DNA of 64,000 bases from Dyella mobilis (GCF_016904945.1 NZ_JADIKF010000038.1:478241-542240), one strand, 5' to 3'; positions 40,870 through 52,010 are shown, counted from the first letter of the stretch. Program-made: numbers and translations. Notes: a model not told the origin generated them from the letters alone.

Positions 40870-42681
40870 ATGAGTTTGCATCCCGTCGTTGCCGAAGTTA
40901 CCGAACGCCTGCGCGAACGCAGCCGCGATACGCGCGCCGCCTACCTGGACCACATCAATGGCGCCGCCATCGAAGGCACGCACCGCGCGCGCCTTTCCTG
41001 CGGCAATCTCGCGCATGGCTTTGCCGCCTGCGGCGCGCAGGACAAAGCGGCTTTGCGCGAAGGACACGTGCCGAATATCGGCATAGTCACTGCGTACAAC
41101 GACATGCTGTCGGCGCATCAACCGTACGAGCGCTACCCGGCCTACATCCGCGAAGTGGCGCGCGAGTCGGGCTTTACCGCACAGGTGGCCGGCGGCGTGC
41201 CGGCGATGTGCGATGGCGTCACCCAAGGCCGTGCCGGCATGGAGTTGTCGCTGTTCTCGCGCGACCTGATCGCCATGGCCACGGCAGTGGCGCTGTCGCA
41301 CGACATGTTCGACGGCGCCTTGTACCTGGGCATCTGCGACAAGATCGTGCCGGGCTTGCTGATCGGCGCCTTGAGTTTCGGCCATCTGCCGGCAGTGTTC
41401 GTGCCCAGCGGTCCGATGCCCAGCGGCATCACCAACGAACAGAAATCCAAAGTGCGCCAGGCGTTTGCCGAAGGCAAGGCCGGACGCGCGGAATTGCTGG
41501 AAGCAGAAGCCGCGGCCTATCACGCCCCCGGCACCTGCACCTTCTACGGCACAGCCAACTCCAATCAGATGCTGATGGAGATCATGGGCCTGCATCTGCC
41601 GGGCGCAAGCTTCGTTGCGCCGGATACGCCGCTGCGCGATGCGCTTACCGCCGAAGCCGTGCGCCGCTGCGCCGCGCTAGGCAAGCACGGGGAAAACTTG
41701 CCGATCGGTCACATCATCGACGAGCGCGCCATCATCAACGGCGTGATCGGCCTGCATGCTACCGGCGGTTCCACCAATCATCTGCTGCATCTGGTGGCGA
41801 TGGCGCAGGCAGCCGGCATCGCCCTGCGCTGGGAAGATTTCGACGCACTGTCCTCCGTCATACCCCTGCTGGCGCGCGTCTATCCCAACGGCTATGCCGA
41901 CGTGAACCAATTCCACGATGCCGGCGGCATGAGCTTCCTGATCGACCAACTGCTCAGCGCCGGCCTGCTGCACGGCGACGCCCGCGCCATTACCGGCGGC
42001 ACCATGGCCGATTACAACCAGGTGCCGTCGCTGAATGAGGCCGGCGAGCTGGTCTGGACGCCGGTGCTCAAGCAGAGCGGCAACCGCGGCGTATTGCGCG
42101 GCGCGGACGAACCGTTCCGTCCCGACGGCGGCTTGCGCATGCTGCACGGCAATGTCGGCCGCGCGGTGATCAAAGTCTCGTCCGTGCCCGACGATCGCTT
42201 GGTGATCGAAGCACCGGCCGTGGTATTCCACGACCAGGACGACATCAAGCGCGCCTTCGACCGCGGCGAACTCAATCGCGATTTCATTGCTGTGGTGCGT
42301 TTCCAGGGTCCACGCGCGATCGGCATGCCCGAATTGCACAAGCTGACGCCGACCTTGTCGGTGCTGCAGGATCGCGGCCATCGCATCGCCCTGGTCACGG
42401 ATGGGCGCATGTCCGGCGCCAGCGGTCGCGTGCCGGCGGCGATCCACGTCACACCGGAAGCGGACGATGGCGGCCCGATCGCCAAGATCCGCGACGGCGA
42501 CATCATCCGCGTCGATGCCGTCCACGGCCAGCTGGAAGTGATGGTCGACGCGGCGGAGTTCGCCGACCGCACGCCGGCCATCGAAGACCTTTCGCGGCAT
42601 CAGCGCGGCATGGGGCGCGAATTGTTCGGCATGTTCCGCCGCAACGCGACGGCCGCCGATCTCGGCGCCGGCGTGCTTTGA
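40870..42681 (+). CDS. edd: 6-phosphogluconate dehydratase
   Basis: Converts 6-phosphogluconate to 2-keto-3-deoxy-6-phosphogluconate, the defining Entner-Doudoroff step; a [4Fe-4S] enzyme of the IlvD/Edd family. 603 aa, normal length, starting [18 protein letters not shown]. Family motifs include [40 protein letters not shown] with a cluster cysteine, [22 protein letters not shown], and [20 protein letters not shown] at the C-terminal side. Followed after 37 bases by eda in the same direction. Confidence 0.97.
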   Translation: MSLHPVVAEVTERLRERSRDTRAAYLDHINGAAIEGTHRARLSCGNLAHGFAACGAQDKAALREGHVPNIGIVTAYNDMLSAHQPYERYPAYIREVARESGFTAQVAGGVPAMCDGVTQGRAGMELSLFSRDLIAMATAVALSHDMFDGALYLGICDKIVPGLLIGALSFGHLPAVFVPSGPMPSGITNEQKSKVRQAFAEGKAGRAELLEAEAAAYHAPGTCTFYGTANSNQMLMEIMGLHLPGASFVAPDTPLRDALTAEAVRRCAALGKHGENLPIGHIIDERAIINGVIGLHATGGSTNHLLHLVAMAQAAGIALRWEDFDALSSVIPLLARVYPNGYADVNQFHDAGGMSFLIDQLLSAGLLHGDARAITGGTMADYNQVPSLNEAGELVWTPVLKQSGNRGVLRGADEPFRPDGGLRMLHGNVGRAVIKVSSVPDDRLVIEAPAVVFHDQDDIKRAFDRGELNRDFIAVVRFQGPRAIGMPELHKLTPTLSVLQDRGHRIALVTDGRMSGASGRVPAAIHVTPEADDGGPIAKIRDGDIIRVDAVHGQLEVMVDAAEFADRTPAIEDLSRHQRGMGRELFGMFRRNATAADLGAGVL

Positions 42682-42718
42682 ACCTCATCTCCACGAGTCG
42701 CAACATTCAGGCTACGCC

Positions 42719-43363
42719 ATGAACATCGAAACAAAGCAGCAGCACGTCGAAGCCACCATGCGTCTGGCGCCGGTCATCCCGGTGGTGATCATCGATGACG
42801 CCCGCCACGCCGTGCCGATGGCGCGCGCGCTGGTGGCCGGCGGCATTCCCGCGATCGAAGTCACGCTGCGCACGCCTGCGGCACTGGACGCCATTCGCGC
42901 CATCGCTGCCGAAGTGGAAGGCGCCGTGGTCGGCGTGGGAACCGTCCTCACGGCCAAGGATCTGCACGCCGCCGAGCAGGCCGGTGCGCGCTTCGCCGTA
43001 TCGCCGGGCGTATCGCCTAACCTGCTCGCCGCCGCCGACAACAGCGCGTTGCCGCTGCTGCCCGGCGTCGCGACGGCCAGCGAAGCGATGAACATGCTCG
43101 AGCGCGGCTATCGCCATCTCAAGTTTTTCCCGGCGGTTCCCGCTGGCGGCACGAAATTGCTCGGCGCCTGGGCCAGCCCGCTGCCGCAGATCCGCTTCTG
43201 TCCCACCGGCGGTATCTCCGTGGCAACGGCCAAGGATTTCCTCGGCCTTCCCAACGTGCTTTGCGTGGGCGGCTCCTGGCTCACCCCGGGCGACAAGTTG
43301 AAGGCCGGCGACTGGGCGGGCATCGAGCAATTGGCGCGCGAGGCCGCAGCTCTGCGCGGCTGA
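42719..43363 (+). CDS. eda: KDPG aldolase (2-dehydro-3-deoxy-phosphogluconate aldolase)
   Basis: Class I aldolase that cleaves KDPG to pyruvate and glyceraldehyde 3-phosphate. 214 aa, typical trimeric KDPG aldolase size. Conserved: [31 protein letters not shown] (catalytic Glu), [22 protein letters not shown] and the Schiff-base lysine in [12 protein letters not shown], then CPTGGIS and GGSWL for phosphate binding. Last gene of the zwf-pgl-edd-eda cluster, giving the organism a complete Entner-Doudoroff branch. Confidence 0.97.
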   Translation: MNIETKQQHVEATMRLAPVIPVVIIDDARHAVPMARALVAGGIPAIEVTLRTPAALDAIRAIAAEVEGAVVGVGTVLTAKDLHAAEQAGARFAVSPGVSPNLLAAADNSALPLLPGVATASEAMNMLERGYRHLKFFPAVPAGGTKLLGAWASPLPQIRFCPTGGISVATAKDFLGLPNVLCVGGSWLTPGDKLKAGDWAGIEQLAREAAALRG

Positions 43364-43496
43364 AGAACACAAGATGCCGCACCTGCACGCGCAGGTGGCG
43401 GCACAGTGACTTCTGGCGTATGAAACGTGGCGCGTTTGATGCTTAAGCTGGGAATTCCGGTGTGCGCACCGCCACCGCCCGGCCCAAGGATCTCCC

Positions 43497-45077
43497 ATGC
43501 GCAAGCTTCCGCTCGTCGTCGCCCTCGCCGCGCTCCTACTCGGCACTGCCAGCGCGGCTGACAAGAAGGACAAGACGCCGGAAGAAACGAAGCCCGATGC
43601 TGCCCTGGTGCATCCGCAGGCCTCGGCCAGCGAAGGTTCGGTGTCGGTCGAGGGCAGGCGCATTGCCTACAAGGCGGTGGCCGGCACCATCGTGCTGCAC
43701 GGCAAGAACGAAAAGGAAAACGAACCTACCGTCAGCATGTTCTACGTCGCCTATTTCAAGAAAGGCGACGATGCGGCCAAGCGCCCGATCACCTTCGTCT
43801 ACAACGGCGGCCCCGGTTCGGCCACCGTGTGGTTGCACGTGGGCGCATTCGGTCCGCGCCGCGTGCTCACCAAGGACGACAGCCACACGCCGGCCGCGCC
43901 GTACCAACTGGTCAATAACGACTACAGCCTGCTGGATGCTTCCGACCTGGTCTTCATCGATGCGCCCGGCGCGGGCTTCAGCCGGCTGATCGCCAACGAT
44001 CCGGATGCGTCCAAGCGCGGCGACCAGATGAAGGAGCGCCGCAAGGACATCTACAGCGTCGACGGCGACGGCCATGCCTTCGCGCAATTCATAACGCAGT
44101 TCCTGTCGCGCTACGGCCGCTGGAATTCGCCGAAATACCTGTTCGGCGAAAGCTACGGCACCACCCGTTCGGCGGTGGTGGCGAACGACCTGGAAAACGA
44201 AGATAGCGTGGATCTCAATGGCGTGATCCTGCTGTCGCAAATCCTCAATTTCGACACCAGCATCGATGGCCCCGAGCAGAATCCCGGCGTCGACCTGCCC
44301 TACGAGCTGGCCTTGCCGACCTTTGCCGCCACGGCTTACTACCACCACAAATTGCCGCAGCAACCGGCAGCGCTGGAACCCTTCCTGGCAGAAGTGGAGC
44401 AGTTTGCACTCGGCGATTACGCGCAGGCCATGATGGCCGGCTCGCGCCTGGACGATGCGCGCAAGCAGGCGATTGCCGAAAAGCTGCATCAATACACCGG
44501 TCTGCCGGTGGCCTATCTGTTGAAGGCCGACCTGCGCGTCAGCGGCGGCATGTTCGAGCACGAGCTGCTGGGTGACAGCGACGACACCACCGGCCGCCTG
44601 GACAGCCGCTTCTCCGGTCCCTCGCTCGATCCCCTGAGCAAGGAATCGCAGTACGACCCGCAATCCTCGGCCATCAGTTCGGCCTACATTGCCGCCTTCA
44701 ACGACTATGTGCGCAAGGACCTGAAATACGGCCAGGACCAGACCTATCGCGAATTCGCCAGCGACATGACCGACTGGGGCTTCAAGCACAACGGTCACGA
44801 CGGCTCCCTCAATGTGATGCCCGACCTGGCGATGGCGATGAAGACCAACCCGAACTTGAAGATCCTGCTCAACGGCGGCTACTACGACCTTGCAACCCCC
44901 TTCTTCGCCGCCGACTACGAAGCCCATCATTTGCCGGTGCCGTCCGCACTGATGAACAACATCAGCTACGCGTGGTATCCGTCGGGCCACATGGTCTACG
45001 CCAACGAGCCGTCGCTGAAGCAGCTGCACGACAACGTGGCGCGCTTCATCGAGCAGACCGACAACCTGAAGCATTGA
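43497..45077 (+). CDS. Secreted serine carboxypeptidase (peptidase S10 family)
   Basis: 526 aa with a signal peptide (KLPLVVALAALLLGTASAAD). The S10 catalytic triad is recognisable: Ser219 in LFGESYGTTRS, Asp in LNGGYYDLATPF and His in WYPSGHMVY; the oxyanion-type glycines are in VYNGGPGSATVWLHVGAFGP. This bacterial S10 branch is common in Xanthomonadales and is presumably periplasmic, trimming C-terminal residues from peptides. It stands alone, with a spacer of about 130 bp from eda and no shared regulatory element visible. Confidence 0.93.
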   Translation: MRKLPLVVALAALLLGTASAADKKDKTPEETKPDAALVHPQASASEGSVSVEGRRIAYKAVAGTIVLHGKNEKENEPTVSMFYVAYFKKGDDAAKRPITFVYNGGPGSATVWLHVGAFGPRRVLTKDDSHTPAAPYQLVNNDYSLLDASDLVFIDAPGAGFSRLIANDPDASKRGDQMKERRKDIYSVDGDGHAFAQFITQFLSRYGRWNSPKYLFGESYGTTRSAVVANDLENEDSVDLNGVILLSQILNFDTSIDGPEQNPGVDLPYELALPTFAATAYYHHKLPQQPAALEPFLAEVEQFALGDYAQAMMAGSRLDDARKQAIAEKLHQYTGLPVAYLLKADLRVSGGMFEHELLGDSDDTTGRLDSRFSGPSLDPLSKESQYDPQSSAISSAYIAAFNDYVRKDLKYGQDQTYREFASDMTDWGFKHNGHDGSLNVMPDLAMAMKTNPNLKILLNGGYYDLATPFFAADYEAHHLPVPSALMNNISYAWYPSGHMVYANEPSLKQLHDNVARFIEQTDNLKH

Positions 45078-45132
45078 AGCGGCGGCGACGGGCCGGGTGG
45101 GGTAAGCTCACCACCCCTGCCCTGCCCGTTTC

Positions 45133-45510
45133 ATGCTCATGCGCACTCTGATCGATCGCTACATCGACGCCTACAACCGTATGGACGTCGACGCCATGCT
45201 GGCGAATGTCCATCGCGAAGTGATCTTCGAGAACTACACGGCCGGCAATCTGAGTGTGAGCATCATCGGCATCGATCAGCTGCGCCTGCTGGCCGAGCGT
45301 TCGCGCGGCCTGTTTTCAGGGCGGCGCCAGACCATTACCGGTTACGCCGAAACCGATGGCACGGCGCACGTGCAGATTTTCTTCGAAGGCACGTTTGCCA
45401 TCGACCTGCCCAATGGCGTGCGTGCTGGGCAACGCATCGCCATGCCGGGGCGCAGCGAATTCCGCGAACGCGACGGCTTGCTGATCTATATCGCCGACCA
45501 CAGCGACTGA
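45133..45510 (+). CDS. SnoaL/NTF2-like small protein
   Basis: 125 aa beginning MLMRTLIDRYIDAYNRMDVD with the N-terminal helix pattern IDAYNRMDVDAMLANVHREV of SnoaL-like NTF2-fold proteins, then a strand region (GTAHVQIFFEGTFAIDLP) and GRSEFRERDGLLIYIADHS. These small cone-shaped domains are ligand-binding or isomerase proteins and cannot be assigned a substrate from sequence. Start at 45133 or the ATG at 45139; no strong ribosome site. Convergent with the next small gene. Confidence 0.82.
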   Translation: MLMRTLIDRYIDAYNRMDVDAMLANVHREVIFENYTAGNLSVSIIGIDQLRLLAERSRGLFSGRRQTITGYAETDGTAHVQIFFEGTFAIDLPNGVRAGQRIAMPGRSEFRERDGLLIYIADHSD

Positions 45511-45531
45511 GCGGGCAGTGATCCGATGCGG

Positions 45532-45855
45532 TCATTCGCGGGGCGCGGCGGGTGACGATTTCTCGTCCGCCACCTTGTCGAGAATCGAAGCCACGATGCG
45601 CTGACTGCGAAAGCTGGACGCAATGCGCCAGAGCGTGAAGAACAGCAGCCCAAAGAACGCCATCCCCAGGGCAACGATGTCCTGCCGCAACAATCCGTAG
45701 CTGCCAAAAGCCAGGATCGGAACCAGCCATGCCGAATAGAAGCCCCATCGGTAGATCGGTTTGTCGAGCCTGGTGAAATAGGCGATGTAGCGCTTCTCGT
45801 CCGGTGTGAAGTTTATCGACACCTGTCCAGCTCCTTTGGTGTCTTCAAATGTCAC
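45532..45855 (-). CDS. Small membrane protein of unknown function
   Basis: 107 aa, with two hydrophobic spans (YSAWLVPILAFGSYGLL and IVALGMAFFGLLFFTLWRIA) and charged ends; the C-terminus ends in DEKSSPAAPRE. No family recognised. Its start overlaps the stop of the VOC-family gene by 4 bases (ATGA-type on the minus strand), so the two are probably cotranscribed, VOC gene first. Confidence 0.78.
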   Translation of the reverse strand: MTFEDTKGAGQVSINFTPDEKRYIAYFTRLDKPIYRWGFYSAWLVPILAFGSYGLLRQDIVALGMAFFGLLFFTLWRIASSFRSQRIVASILDKVADEKSSPAAPRE

Positions 45856-46223
45856 CGGACATTCGATGGATCGAAATGCGGATTTTCGATCATGCCGAAA
45901 CGGTTGCCGAAAGGATCGAGCACCGCGGCGACCTTGATGCCGCCGCCCACCTCGGTAACCGGTTCAAGCTGCCCGGCGCCAAGTTCGAGCAAGCGCGCAA
46001 AGGCCGTCGCGATGTTTGCCACGCCCCATAGCGGCTGGGGACCCGCGATGCCGGGTTGGGCATCGGGTATCAGCCCGAGTTCGAATCCGCCGACGTTGAA
46101 GCCCACATAGAAAGGCTCGTCGAAATAAGGCTGCTGCTCCAGCACTTGCGCGTACCACTGCTTGGCGGCGGTCAAATCGCCGGCGGGGTAAATCGCGGTA
46201 CGCAGTCCCAAAATCATGGACAT
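45852..46223 (-). CDS. VOC-family (glyoxalase/bleomycin-resistance-like) protein
   Basis: 123 aa single-module vicinal-oxygen-chelate protein: MSMILGLRTAIYPAGDLTAA then KQWYAQVLEQQPYFDEPFYV, and a second half ending AVLDPFGNRFGMIENPHFDP, the family's usual beta-alpha-beta-beta-beta repeats. The DPFGNRFGMIENP ending is typical. Such proteins act as dioxygenases, isomerases or drug-binding proteins; substrate cannot be told. It precedes and overlaps the small membrane protein gene, forming a two-gene unit. Confidence 0.87.
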   Translation of the reverse strand: MSMILGLRTAIYPAGDLTAAKQWYAQVLEQQPYFDEPFYVGFNVGGFELGLIPDAQPGIAGPQPLWGVANIATAFARLLELGAGQLEPVTEVGGGIKVAAVLDPFGNRFGMIENPHFDPSNVR

Positions 46224-46274
46224 CTTCCCTTCCCTTAGAGATGTTGATGATGCTGAAGTCTAGCGCGTCAGTCT

Positions 46275-49200
46275 TCAGCGACGCACGTAACTGACGTCGC
46301 TGGTCCCATCCGGTTCCGGCCGGCGCAGCAAGGCGTTGAACCAGCGGCGTTGCTGGACCAGATCGCTATCGATCAGCCATTGAGGCTTGTTGGCAACCAG
46401 TGCGGCAACCGGCATGCCGTCCTCATACAGCACGCGCGTGCCGGCGAGGGCAGGCAGGCGGTCACCCGCAAGTACGGTGCCGACCAGATTGAGCGGATCA
46501 CTGCCGCTGAGGCAAATGCATTGCTGCTCGAGCGGACGCTGGCGCACGCTGCGCAATTGGCCGATGGCTTCGGGCAGGGCGAATTGTTCGCCGACCAGTC
46601 CTTCCACGAATCGTCCGCCGCGAATTTCGCCGCGGGCTTCCAGGCGATGGTAGACGCGCAGCAGTTCGCGCCACGATGGCAGCCAGGGCGCCTCGCGTTC
46701 CAGCAGTTTCCAGAACACCACGCCGTAGCGGCGCAGCAGCGTGTGGGCGATGTGTTCGATCGGGTCGTCCGCGCCGGTTTCCCGCGAGCCGGGCGCGTCT
46801 GCCCTGCCCTCCGTCCGTTTGCGCACGAGCGACCAGCGACCGGCGTCCTCGATCTCGCTCAAGGCGTGCCGGCGCACGCGGCGGTGGCGCGGCGACTCGC
46901 GCTTGGCGGCGGGCGTGAGAAGGGCGCGCAAGCCGGCAAAGCTGTCGGCGGTGACGCGGCCGGCGGCGACCAGTTCGCCCAGCGCATCTTCCAGTTCGGT
47001 GCGCAGCAAGCGGGCGTCTTCCATCAGCTCGTCGAAGAACATCGCGCCGTGGTCGAGCAGTGTGTCCAGCACCGCTTGTGCGCGCGAGGACAGCAACGGT
47101 TGCTGCTCCTGATTGCGATCGGCGACGGAGGTCCAGATGCCGAGCTGGCGGCGCGGCAACAGCACGATGGGCGTGGCGCGCACCGGGCCGCTGCTGCCGC
47201 CGCCGCTGCGCAAGCGGTTCCAGCCGATGCGGCCGGCGCGGCACAGCTCGTCCAGCCAGCGGCTGGCATAGTCTTCGATGCGCGAGGCGAGCAATTCGCT
47301 TTCCCAGGCGCCGGCAGCGGCTTCATAGCCTTCGAGCTGGCCGATCACCGCAAACACCGAATCGGGCCCCTTCAACCGTGTACCCGGCGTGGCGTGTTGC
47401 CAATCGAGCAGGAAGCGCATCAGATCGCGCCGGCTGACCGGCTCGATTTCGCGGCGCAGGCGGCCGATGGTGTAGCGGTGGATGCGCGCGAGCAGATGGC
47501 GTTCGCACCATTCGGTTTCGCTGGCGTCCGGCGTGAAGCGGCCCTGCATCACGTAGCCTTCGGTTTGCAGGCGCAGCAACGCAAGCTCGATATCGGAAGC
47601 TTCCACGCCGAGCGACGCGGCGAGTGCGCGCACGCTGGTGGGGCCCAGTCCGGTCAGCCGGCCGCGTACCAACTCCAGCAGCGCATCTTCGCGCGTCCAG
47701 CTTTGCGCTGCGTATTCGGCAGGTGCAGCGATGGCCGGCTGCATGGCCGGGGTTGCGTGGACGGCTTGCCACAGCGGAAGTTTTTCGGCGCAGACCCACG
47801 CTCGGCACGCAGCAGAAAGATTCAACAGGGTGGCGCGATGGGCGTTGGCGAGTTTGTGCAGCCAGTCGCCCCATCCATCGTTGCGCTCCGCTTCCTCGGC
47901 TGTCACGCAGCCCAGCACGTTCAACGCTTCGTGCATTTCGTCGGCGCTGCGCACTTCGGGCCAGGCTTCGGCGCGCACCGCGGCAATCGCTTCCGGATCC
48001 AGCTTGGCCAGGTCGTCGGTGTCTTCGATGCCGTTCCAATGGCGCGTCTGCACGGCGCGCGTGCGGCGTTCTTCCAGCGGCGCGTCGTCTAGGAAGGCGT
48101 ACGGTGCGGCATTGAGGATTTCGCTGGCGAGCGGGCTGGGGGCAGTGAGATCGCGTGCCACGACGGTGATCGCGCCCGATTCCAGGCCCTTCAAAATGTC
48201 CAGCAAGCCATCGACATCCATCGCCTCGCGCAGGCAGTCGTGCATGGTCTGGTTGACCAGCGGATGATCGGGCACCTCTCGCTCGCCGACGATGTTTTCC
48301 AGGCAGGCGACTTGATCGGGGAAAACGGTGGCGAGCAGATCCTCGCTCCTCATTCGTTGCAATGGCGCCGGCACCTTCTTGCCGCCGGCATAGCGCGGCA
48401 AGGCAAGCGCAGTTACAGCGTTCCAGCGCCAGCGCACCGGGAACAGCGGCGCATCGAGCAGCGCCTGTACCAGCACGTGCTCGGCGCTGCTGCTGTGCAG
48501 GTAGCGCGCCACCTCTTCCAGCGGAAAACTGTGGCTGGTGGAGAGCGACAGCACGATCGCGTTTTCGGTGGCGGCCGCCTGCAATTCGAAATTGAACTGG
48601 CGGCAGAAGCGCTTGCGCAGTGCCAGGCCCCAGGCGCGGTTGATGCGGCTGCCCCACGGGGTGTGGATCACCAGCTGCGTGCCGCCGGATTCGTCGAAGA
48701 AGCGCTCGAACACCAGCGTCGACTGCGTGGGCAACACACCCAGCGCCGCCTTGGCCTTGGCGAGGTATTCCACGATCTGTTGCGCGGACGGCTCGTTCAG
48801 CCCGAGCGTATCGCGCAACCAGTCGTAAGCCGCCTGCACGCCGCCGGCTTCGATGCGCGCAACCACTTCTTCGCGCAGGCGCGACACGCCCAGCGACAAT
48901 TCGTTGCTGCGCCCGGGCGCTTCGCCCAGCCAGAACGGAAGGCTCGGCGGCGCGCCTTGCGCATCTTCCACGCGCACGCGATCGCGTTCGACCCGCAGGA
49001 TGCGATAGCTGGTATTGCCGAGCTGGAAGATGTCGCCGGCCATGCTCTCGATGGCGAAGTCTTCGTTGATCGTACCCACGATCGTTGCCTGCGGCTCCAG
49101 CACCACCAGGTAGTCGGCCGTATCGGGAATGGTGCCGCCGGAAGTGACGGCGGTCAGCCGCGCACCACGCCGCGCACGCAGTTCGTGATGCACGGCGTCG

Positions 49201-50828
49201 CGATGCACGTAGGCAGCGCGTGCACCGCGCCGCGTGGTGAAGCCATCGGCCAGCATGCGCACGATGGCGTTGAACTGTTCGCGCGACAGCGTGCGATAGG
49301 GATAGGCGCGGCGCACCAGGTCGAACAGCGCATCCTCGTCCCATTCGGCGCAGGCCACTTCGGCGACGATTTGCTGCGCCAGCACGTCCAGCGGTTGCGG
49401 CGGCTGTTTCAGCGTGTCGAGTTCGCCGCGCCGCACGCAATCGAGCAGTGCGGCGCATTCGATCAGGTCGTCGCGGCTGCTGGGAAACAGGCGCGCCTTG
49501 GGTGTGCCGTTCACCGCGTGGCCGGAGCGTCCGGCGCGCTGCAGGAAGGCGGCGATCGAGCGCGGCGAGGACAACTGGCAAACCAGGTCCACGTCGCCGA
49601 TGTCGATGCCCAGTTCCAGCGACGCGGTGGCGATCAGCACTTTCAGCTCACCGCGCTTCAAGCGCTGCTCGGCATCCAGCCGTTGTTCCTTGGCCAGGCT
49701 GCCGTGATGCGCGGCGACGGTTTCGTGGCCCATGCGTTCGGAAAGATGCCGCGCCACTCTTTCGGCCATGCGCCGCGTGTTGACGAAGATCAGCGTGGTG
49801 CGGTGCTGGTCAGCCAGCTGGGCCAGCCGGTCGTAGACCAGCTCCCAGGTATCGTTGGACATCACCGCTTCCATCGGCACCGGCGGTACTTCAATGGCGA
49901 GGTCGCGCGCACGCGTGTGACCGACATCGATGATCGTGCAGCCCTGCTCCCTCTCCTTGGCACGAAGTTCCTGCTCGCTCTCCCCTCCGGGGAGAGGGTT
50001 GGGGTGAGGGGCGGCTCTTGCGAAAAGATCGGGAATAAAAGGTTTTGTTTCGCTGGAAGGATTCCGCGAGGTTGCCCCCTTATCCGAACCTTCTCCCCGC
50101 AACGGAGAAGGCGCCAAACCTACGCCCTCCCCCACCAGGAATTTCGCCACGTCTTCAATCGGCTTCTGCGTAGCCGACAAACCGATGCGCAGCAGCGGTC
50201 GCTGGCACAGCGCTTCGAGCCGCTCCAAGGTCAGCGACAAATGCGCGCCGCGCTTGCTGGAAGCGACGGCGTGAATTTCGTCGACGATCACGCTGCGCAC
50301 GCTCTTGAGCATCTCGCGGCCGGACAGCGATCCCATCAGCACGTAGAGCGATTCCGGCGTGGTCACCAGGATGTGCGGCGGTGCCTTGCGCATCAGGTTG
50401 CGTTCGGGCTGCGGGGTGTCGCCGGTGCGCACGGCGGTGCGGATCGGCGCGTCGGGCAAGCCCAGTTGCTCCAGTTGCGCGCGGATGCCTTCCAGCGGCG
50501 CCTCGAGGTTGATGTGGATGTCGTTCGACAAGGCCTTCAGCGGTGACACGTACACCACGCGCGTTTCGTCCGGCAGCGTGCCGCCGCGCGCCACCGCCTC
50601 GCACACCAGGGCGTCGATGGCAGCGAGAAACGCGGTGAGCGTCTTGCCCGAACCGGTCGGTGCGGCAACCAGCGTGTGCTGCCCTGCCCTGATCGCCGGC
50701 CACGCACCGGCTTGCGCGGAAGTGGGCGCGGGAAACGTGGCTTCGAACCACGCGGAAACGGCAGGATGGAAATCGTGCAGCGGCATCGTCGATAGCCCGC
50801 TTTGGGGCGGGAGCGGTTCGTCGATCAT
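46275..50828 (-). CDS. lhr: Large DEAD/DEAH-box helicase Lhr, with an in-frame repeat insertion
   Basis: 1517 aa, close to E. coli Lhr (about 1538). ATP-dependent 3'-5' helicase implicated in repair. N-terminal core: Walker A APTGSGKT (56-63), DEIH (183-186), SAT (218-220), and later [12 protein letters not shown] (motif VI); then winged-helix and Lhr-specific domains, and a long C-terminal part. Between VAKFLVG and [13 protein letters not shown] lie about 63 extra residues (roughly 234-296) rich in Pro/Gly ([20 protein letters not shown]), translated from palindromic dispersed repeats; the frame is preserved. The start could also be Met15 (50786), which fits relatives better. Confidence 0.95.
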   Translation of the reverse strand: MIDEPLPPQSGLSTMPLHDFHPAVSAWFEATFPAPTSAQAGAWPAIRAGQHTLVAAPTGSGKTLTAFLAAIDALVCEAVARGGTLPDETRVVYVSPLKALSNDIHINLEAPLEGIRAQLEQLGLPDAPIRTAVRTGDTPQPERNLMRKAPPHILVTTPESLYVLMGSLSGREMLKSVRSVIVDEIHAVASSKRGAHLSLTLERLEALCQRPLLRIGLSATQKPIEDVAKFLVGEGVGLAPSPLRGEGSDKGATSRNPSSETKPFIPDLFARAAPHPNPLPGGESEQELRAKEREQGCTIIDVGHTRARDLAIEVPPVPMEAVMSNDTWELVYDRLAQLADQHRTTLIFVNTRRMAERVARHLSERMGHETVAAHHGSLAKEQRLDAEQRLKRGELKVLIATASLELGIDIGDVDLVCQLSSPRSIAAFLQRAGRSGHAVNGTPKARLFPSSRDDLIECAALLDCVRRGELDTLKQPPQPLDVLAQQIVAEVACAEWDEDALFDLVRRAYPYRTLSREQFNAIVRMLADGFTTRRGARAAYVHRDAVHHELRARRGARLTAVTSGGTIPDTADYLVVLEPQATIVGTINEDFAIESMAGDIFQLGNTSYRILRVERDRVRVEDAQGAPPSLPFWLGEAPGRSNELSLGVSRLREEVVARIEAGGVQAAYDWLRDTLGLNEPSAQQIVEYLAKAKAALGVLPTQSTLVFERFFDESGGTQLVIHTPWGSRINRAWGLALRKRFCRQFNFELQAAATENAIVLSLSTSHSFPLEEVARYLHSSSAEHVLVQALLDAPLFPVRWRWNAVTALALPRYAGGKKVPAPLQRMRSEDLLATVFPDQVACLENIVGEREVPDHPLVNQTMHDCLREAMDVDGLLDILKGLESGAITVVARDLTAPSPLASEILNAAPYAFLDDAPLEERRTRAVQTRHWNGIEDTDDLAKLDPEAIAAVRAEAWPEVRSADEMHEALNVLGCVTAEEAERNDGWGDWLHKLANAHRATLLNLSAACRAWVCAEKLPLWQAVHATPAMQPAIAAPAEYAAQSWTREDALLELVRGRLTGLGPTSVRALAASLGVEASDIELALLRLQTEGYVMQGRFTPDASETEWCERHLLARIHRYTIGRLRREIEPVSRRDLMRFLLDWQHATPGTRLKGPDSVFAVIGQLEGYEAAAGAWESELLASRIEDYASRWLDELCRAGRIGWNRLRSGGGSSGPVRATPIVLLPRRQLGIWTSVADRNQEQQPLLSSRAQAVLDTLLDHGAMFFDELMEDARLLRTELEDALGELVAAGRVTADSFAGLRALLTPAAKRESPRHRRVRRHALSEIEDAGRWSLVRKRTEGRADAPGSRETGADDPIEHIAHTLLRRYGVVFWKLLEREAPWLPSWRELLRVYHRLEARGEIRGGRFVEGLVGEQFALPEAIGQLRSVRQRPLEQQCICLSGSDPLNLVGTVLAGDRLPALAGTRVLYEDGMPVAALVANKPQWLIDSDLVQQRRWFNALLRRPEPDGTSDVSYVRR
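49978..50013 (+). repeat. Palindromic dispersed repeat inside lhr, copy A
   Basis: CTCTCCCC-TCC-GGGGAGAG followed by GGTTGGGGTGAGGGG, the same unit as the intergenic repeats near 4110 and 4208. In lhr it is translated on the minus strand as [10 protein letters not shown], without disturbing the frame. Confidence 0.85.
50089..50111 (+). repeat. Palindromic dispersed repeat inside lhr, copy B
   Basis: CCTTCTCC-CCGCAAC-GGAGAAGG, translated on the minus strand as PSPLRGEG. It sits about 80 bp from copy A; the two bound the extra segment between helicase motifs III and IV region, suggesting a composite repeat insertion. Confidence 0.75.
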
Positions 50829-50915
50829 ACATAGGGCCTGGTGGCGCAGCGGTAAAGGCCGGCCTGCCGGATGGTCCGCTGCGAGCGTCTCAATCCATGC
50901 GACGCACGCTGTCCG

Positions 50916-51728
50916 TCAGGCCGCGACCCGCTGGCCGAAATAGCGCGCCGGCGGGTAGCCGAAGCTGCGCCGGAACATGGCGATGAAGGCGCTGGTGCTG
51001 GCGTAGCCAAGGCTGTCGGCCACCGCGGCCACGGGTACGCCGTCGGCCAGTTGCTCCAGGCCTTTGCTCAGGCGGGCCTGTTGCCGCCACTGCGCGAAGC
51101 TCAGCGCGGTCTCGGTGCGGAACAACCGGCTGAGCGTGCGCGGCGACAGGCCTGCCCACGCCGCCCACTCGTCCAGGCTGCGGTTGTCTTGCGGTTGCTC
51201 CAGCACGGCCTGGGCAATGCGGTGCAGGCGGCGATCGAGCGGCATCGGCAGGTACAAAGGTTCGGGGCTGCCGTGGCGGATCTCGTCCAGCAACACCGTC
51301 ATCACGCGTTCCTGCCGTTCGCTGAGCCGGGTCTCCCAGGTCCACGAGCTGGCGCGGTGGACCAGCTCGCGCAGCAACGGGCTGGTGCCGATCACGCAGG
51401 GATGGTGCGGCAGGCACTGGCTGACCTCTGGCGTGACAAACACGCCCCAGCCGCTCATGACGCCGCTGAGCGTGACTTTGTGCATTTCACCGGCCGGCAT
51501 CCATCCGGCACGATGTGGTGGCAGCAACCACGAGCCGCGCGAAGTGTGGACCTGCACCAAGCCGCTTTCCACGCACCAGAACTGGCCGCGCACGTGGCTG
51601 TGCCAGTCGTAGGTGTGGGTGTCCTGGCTGTATTCGCCGGTGGCTTCGCCTTCGTTCCAGTAGGCAATGAGCGGCGGGCCGTCGATTTTCTCGATGTATT
51701 CGTAGAGTTCTTGCTTGGACCGCGTCAT
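50916..51728 (-). CDS. AraC-family transcriptional regulator
   Basis: 270 aa. N-terminal cupin-like sensor (DWHSHVRGQFWCVESGLVQV, WLLPPHRAGWMPAGEMHKV) followed by two helix-turn-helix motifs at the C-terminus: SLDEWAAWAGLSPRTLSRLF and VAAVADSLGYASTSAFIAMF then RRSFGYPPARYF. The HSHxRGQ segment is typical of AraC proteins that repress or activate efflux and hydrolase genes. It ends 88 bp from the lhr start region; a perfect 16-bp palindrome lies just upstream of its ATG and may be its own operator. Targets unknown. Confidence 0.93.
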   Translation of the reverse strand: MTRSKQELYEYIEKIDGPPLIAYWNEGEATGEYSQDTHTYDWHSHVRGQFWCVESGLVQVHTSRGSWLLPPHRAGWMPAGEMHKVTLSGVMSGWGVFVTPEVSQCLPHHPCVIGTSPLLRELVHRASSWTWETRLSERQERVMTVLLDEIRHGSPEPLYLPMPLDRRLHRIAQAVLEQPQDNRSLDEWAAWAGLSPRTLSRLFRTETALSFAQWRQQARLSKGLEQLADGVPVAAVADSLGYASTSAFIAMFRRSFGYPPARYFGQRVAA

Positions 51729-51743
51729 GGCCGAATCTCGACA

Positions 51744-51759
51744 TTATTTGGCCAAATAA
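51744..51759. promoter_or_regulatory. Perfect 16-bp palindrome upstream of the AraC gene
   Basis: TTATTTGGCCAAATAA, 16-31 bases upstream of the AraC ATG, in an AT-rich patch unlike its surroundings. Followed by TAACGTTA. Position and symmetry fit an autoregulatory operator or a promoter element. Confidence 0.5.
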
Positions 51760-52010
51760 CGTTATCAGTTCCGCCCTGACCTTGCTTAAGCTTTCTAGTA
51801 CCTGGTCACCCCACCAGGTTCCCCCGGCCGCCGCCGCCGCTCGCGGCCTCGACACCCAGCCAGATCGCCTCGGACCGCGCCGCTCGCGGAAAACCCCGTC
51901 TGGCCATGGGACGTCTGTCACGGGAAGCCTCATTCGTTCGTCTTAATGAGTAACCCCCGCAAGACCTGGCACGCAGACAAGACACGCTGATAAGAACACA
52001 AGGAAAGGCT

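Noticed and set aside
46350..50546. Long plus-strand frames opposite lhr (46350-48092 and 48240-50546)
   Set aside because: Antisense of a gene with intact helicase motifs; low-complexity His/Gln/Ala-rich translation with no family resemblance.
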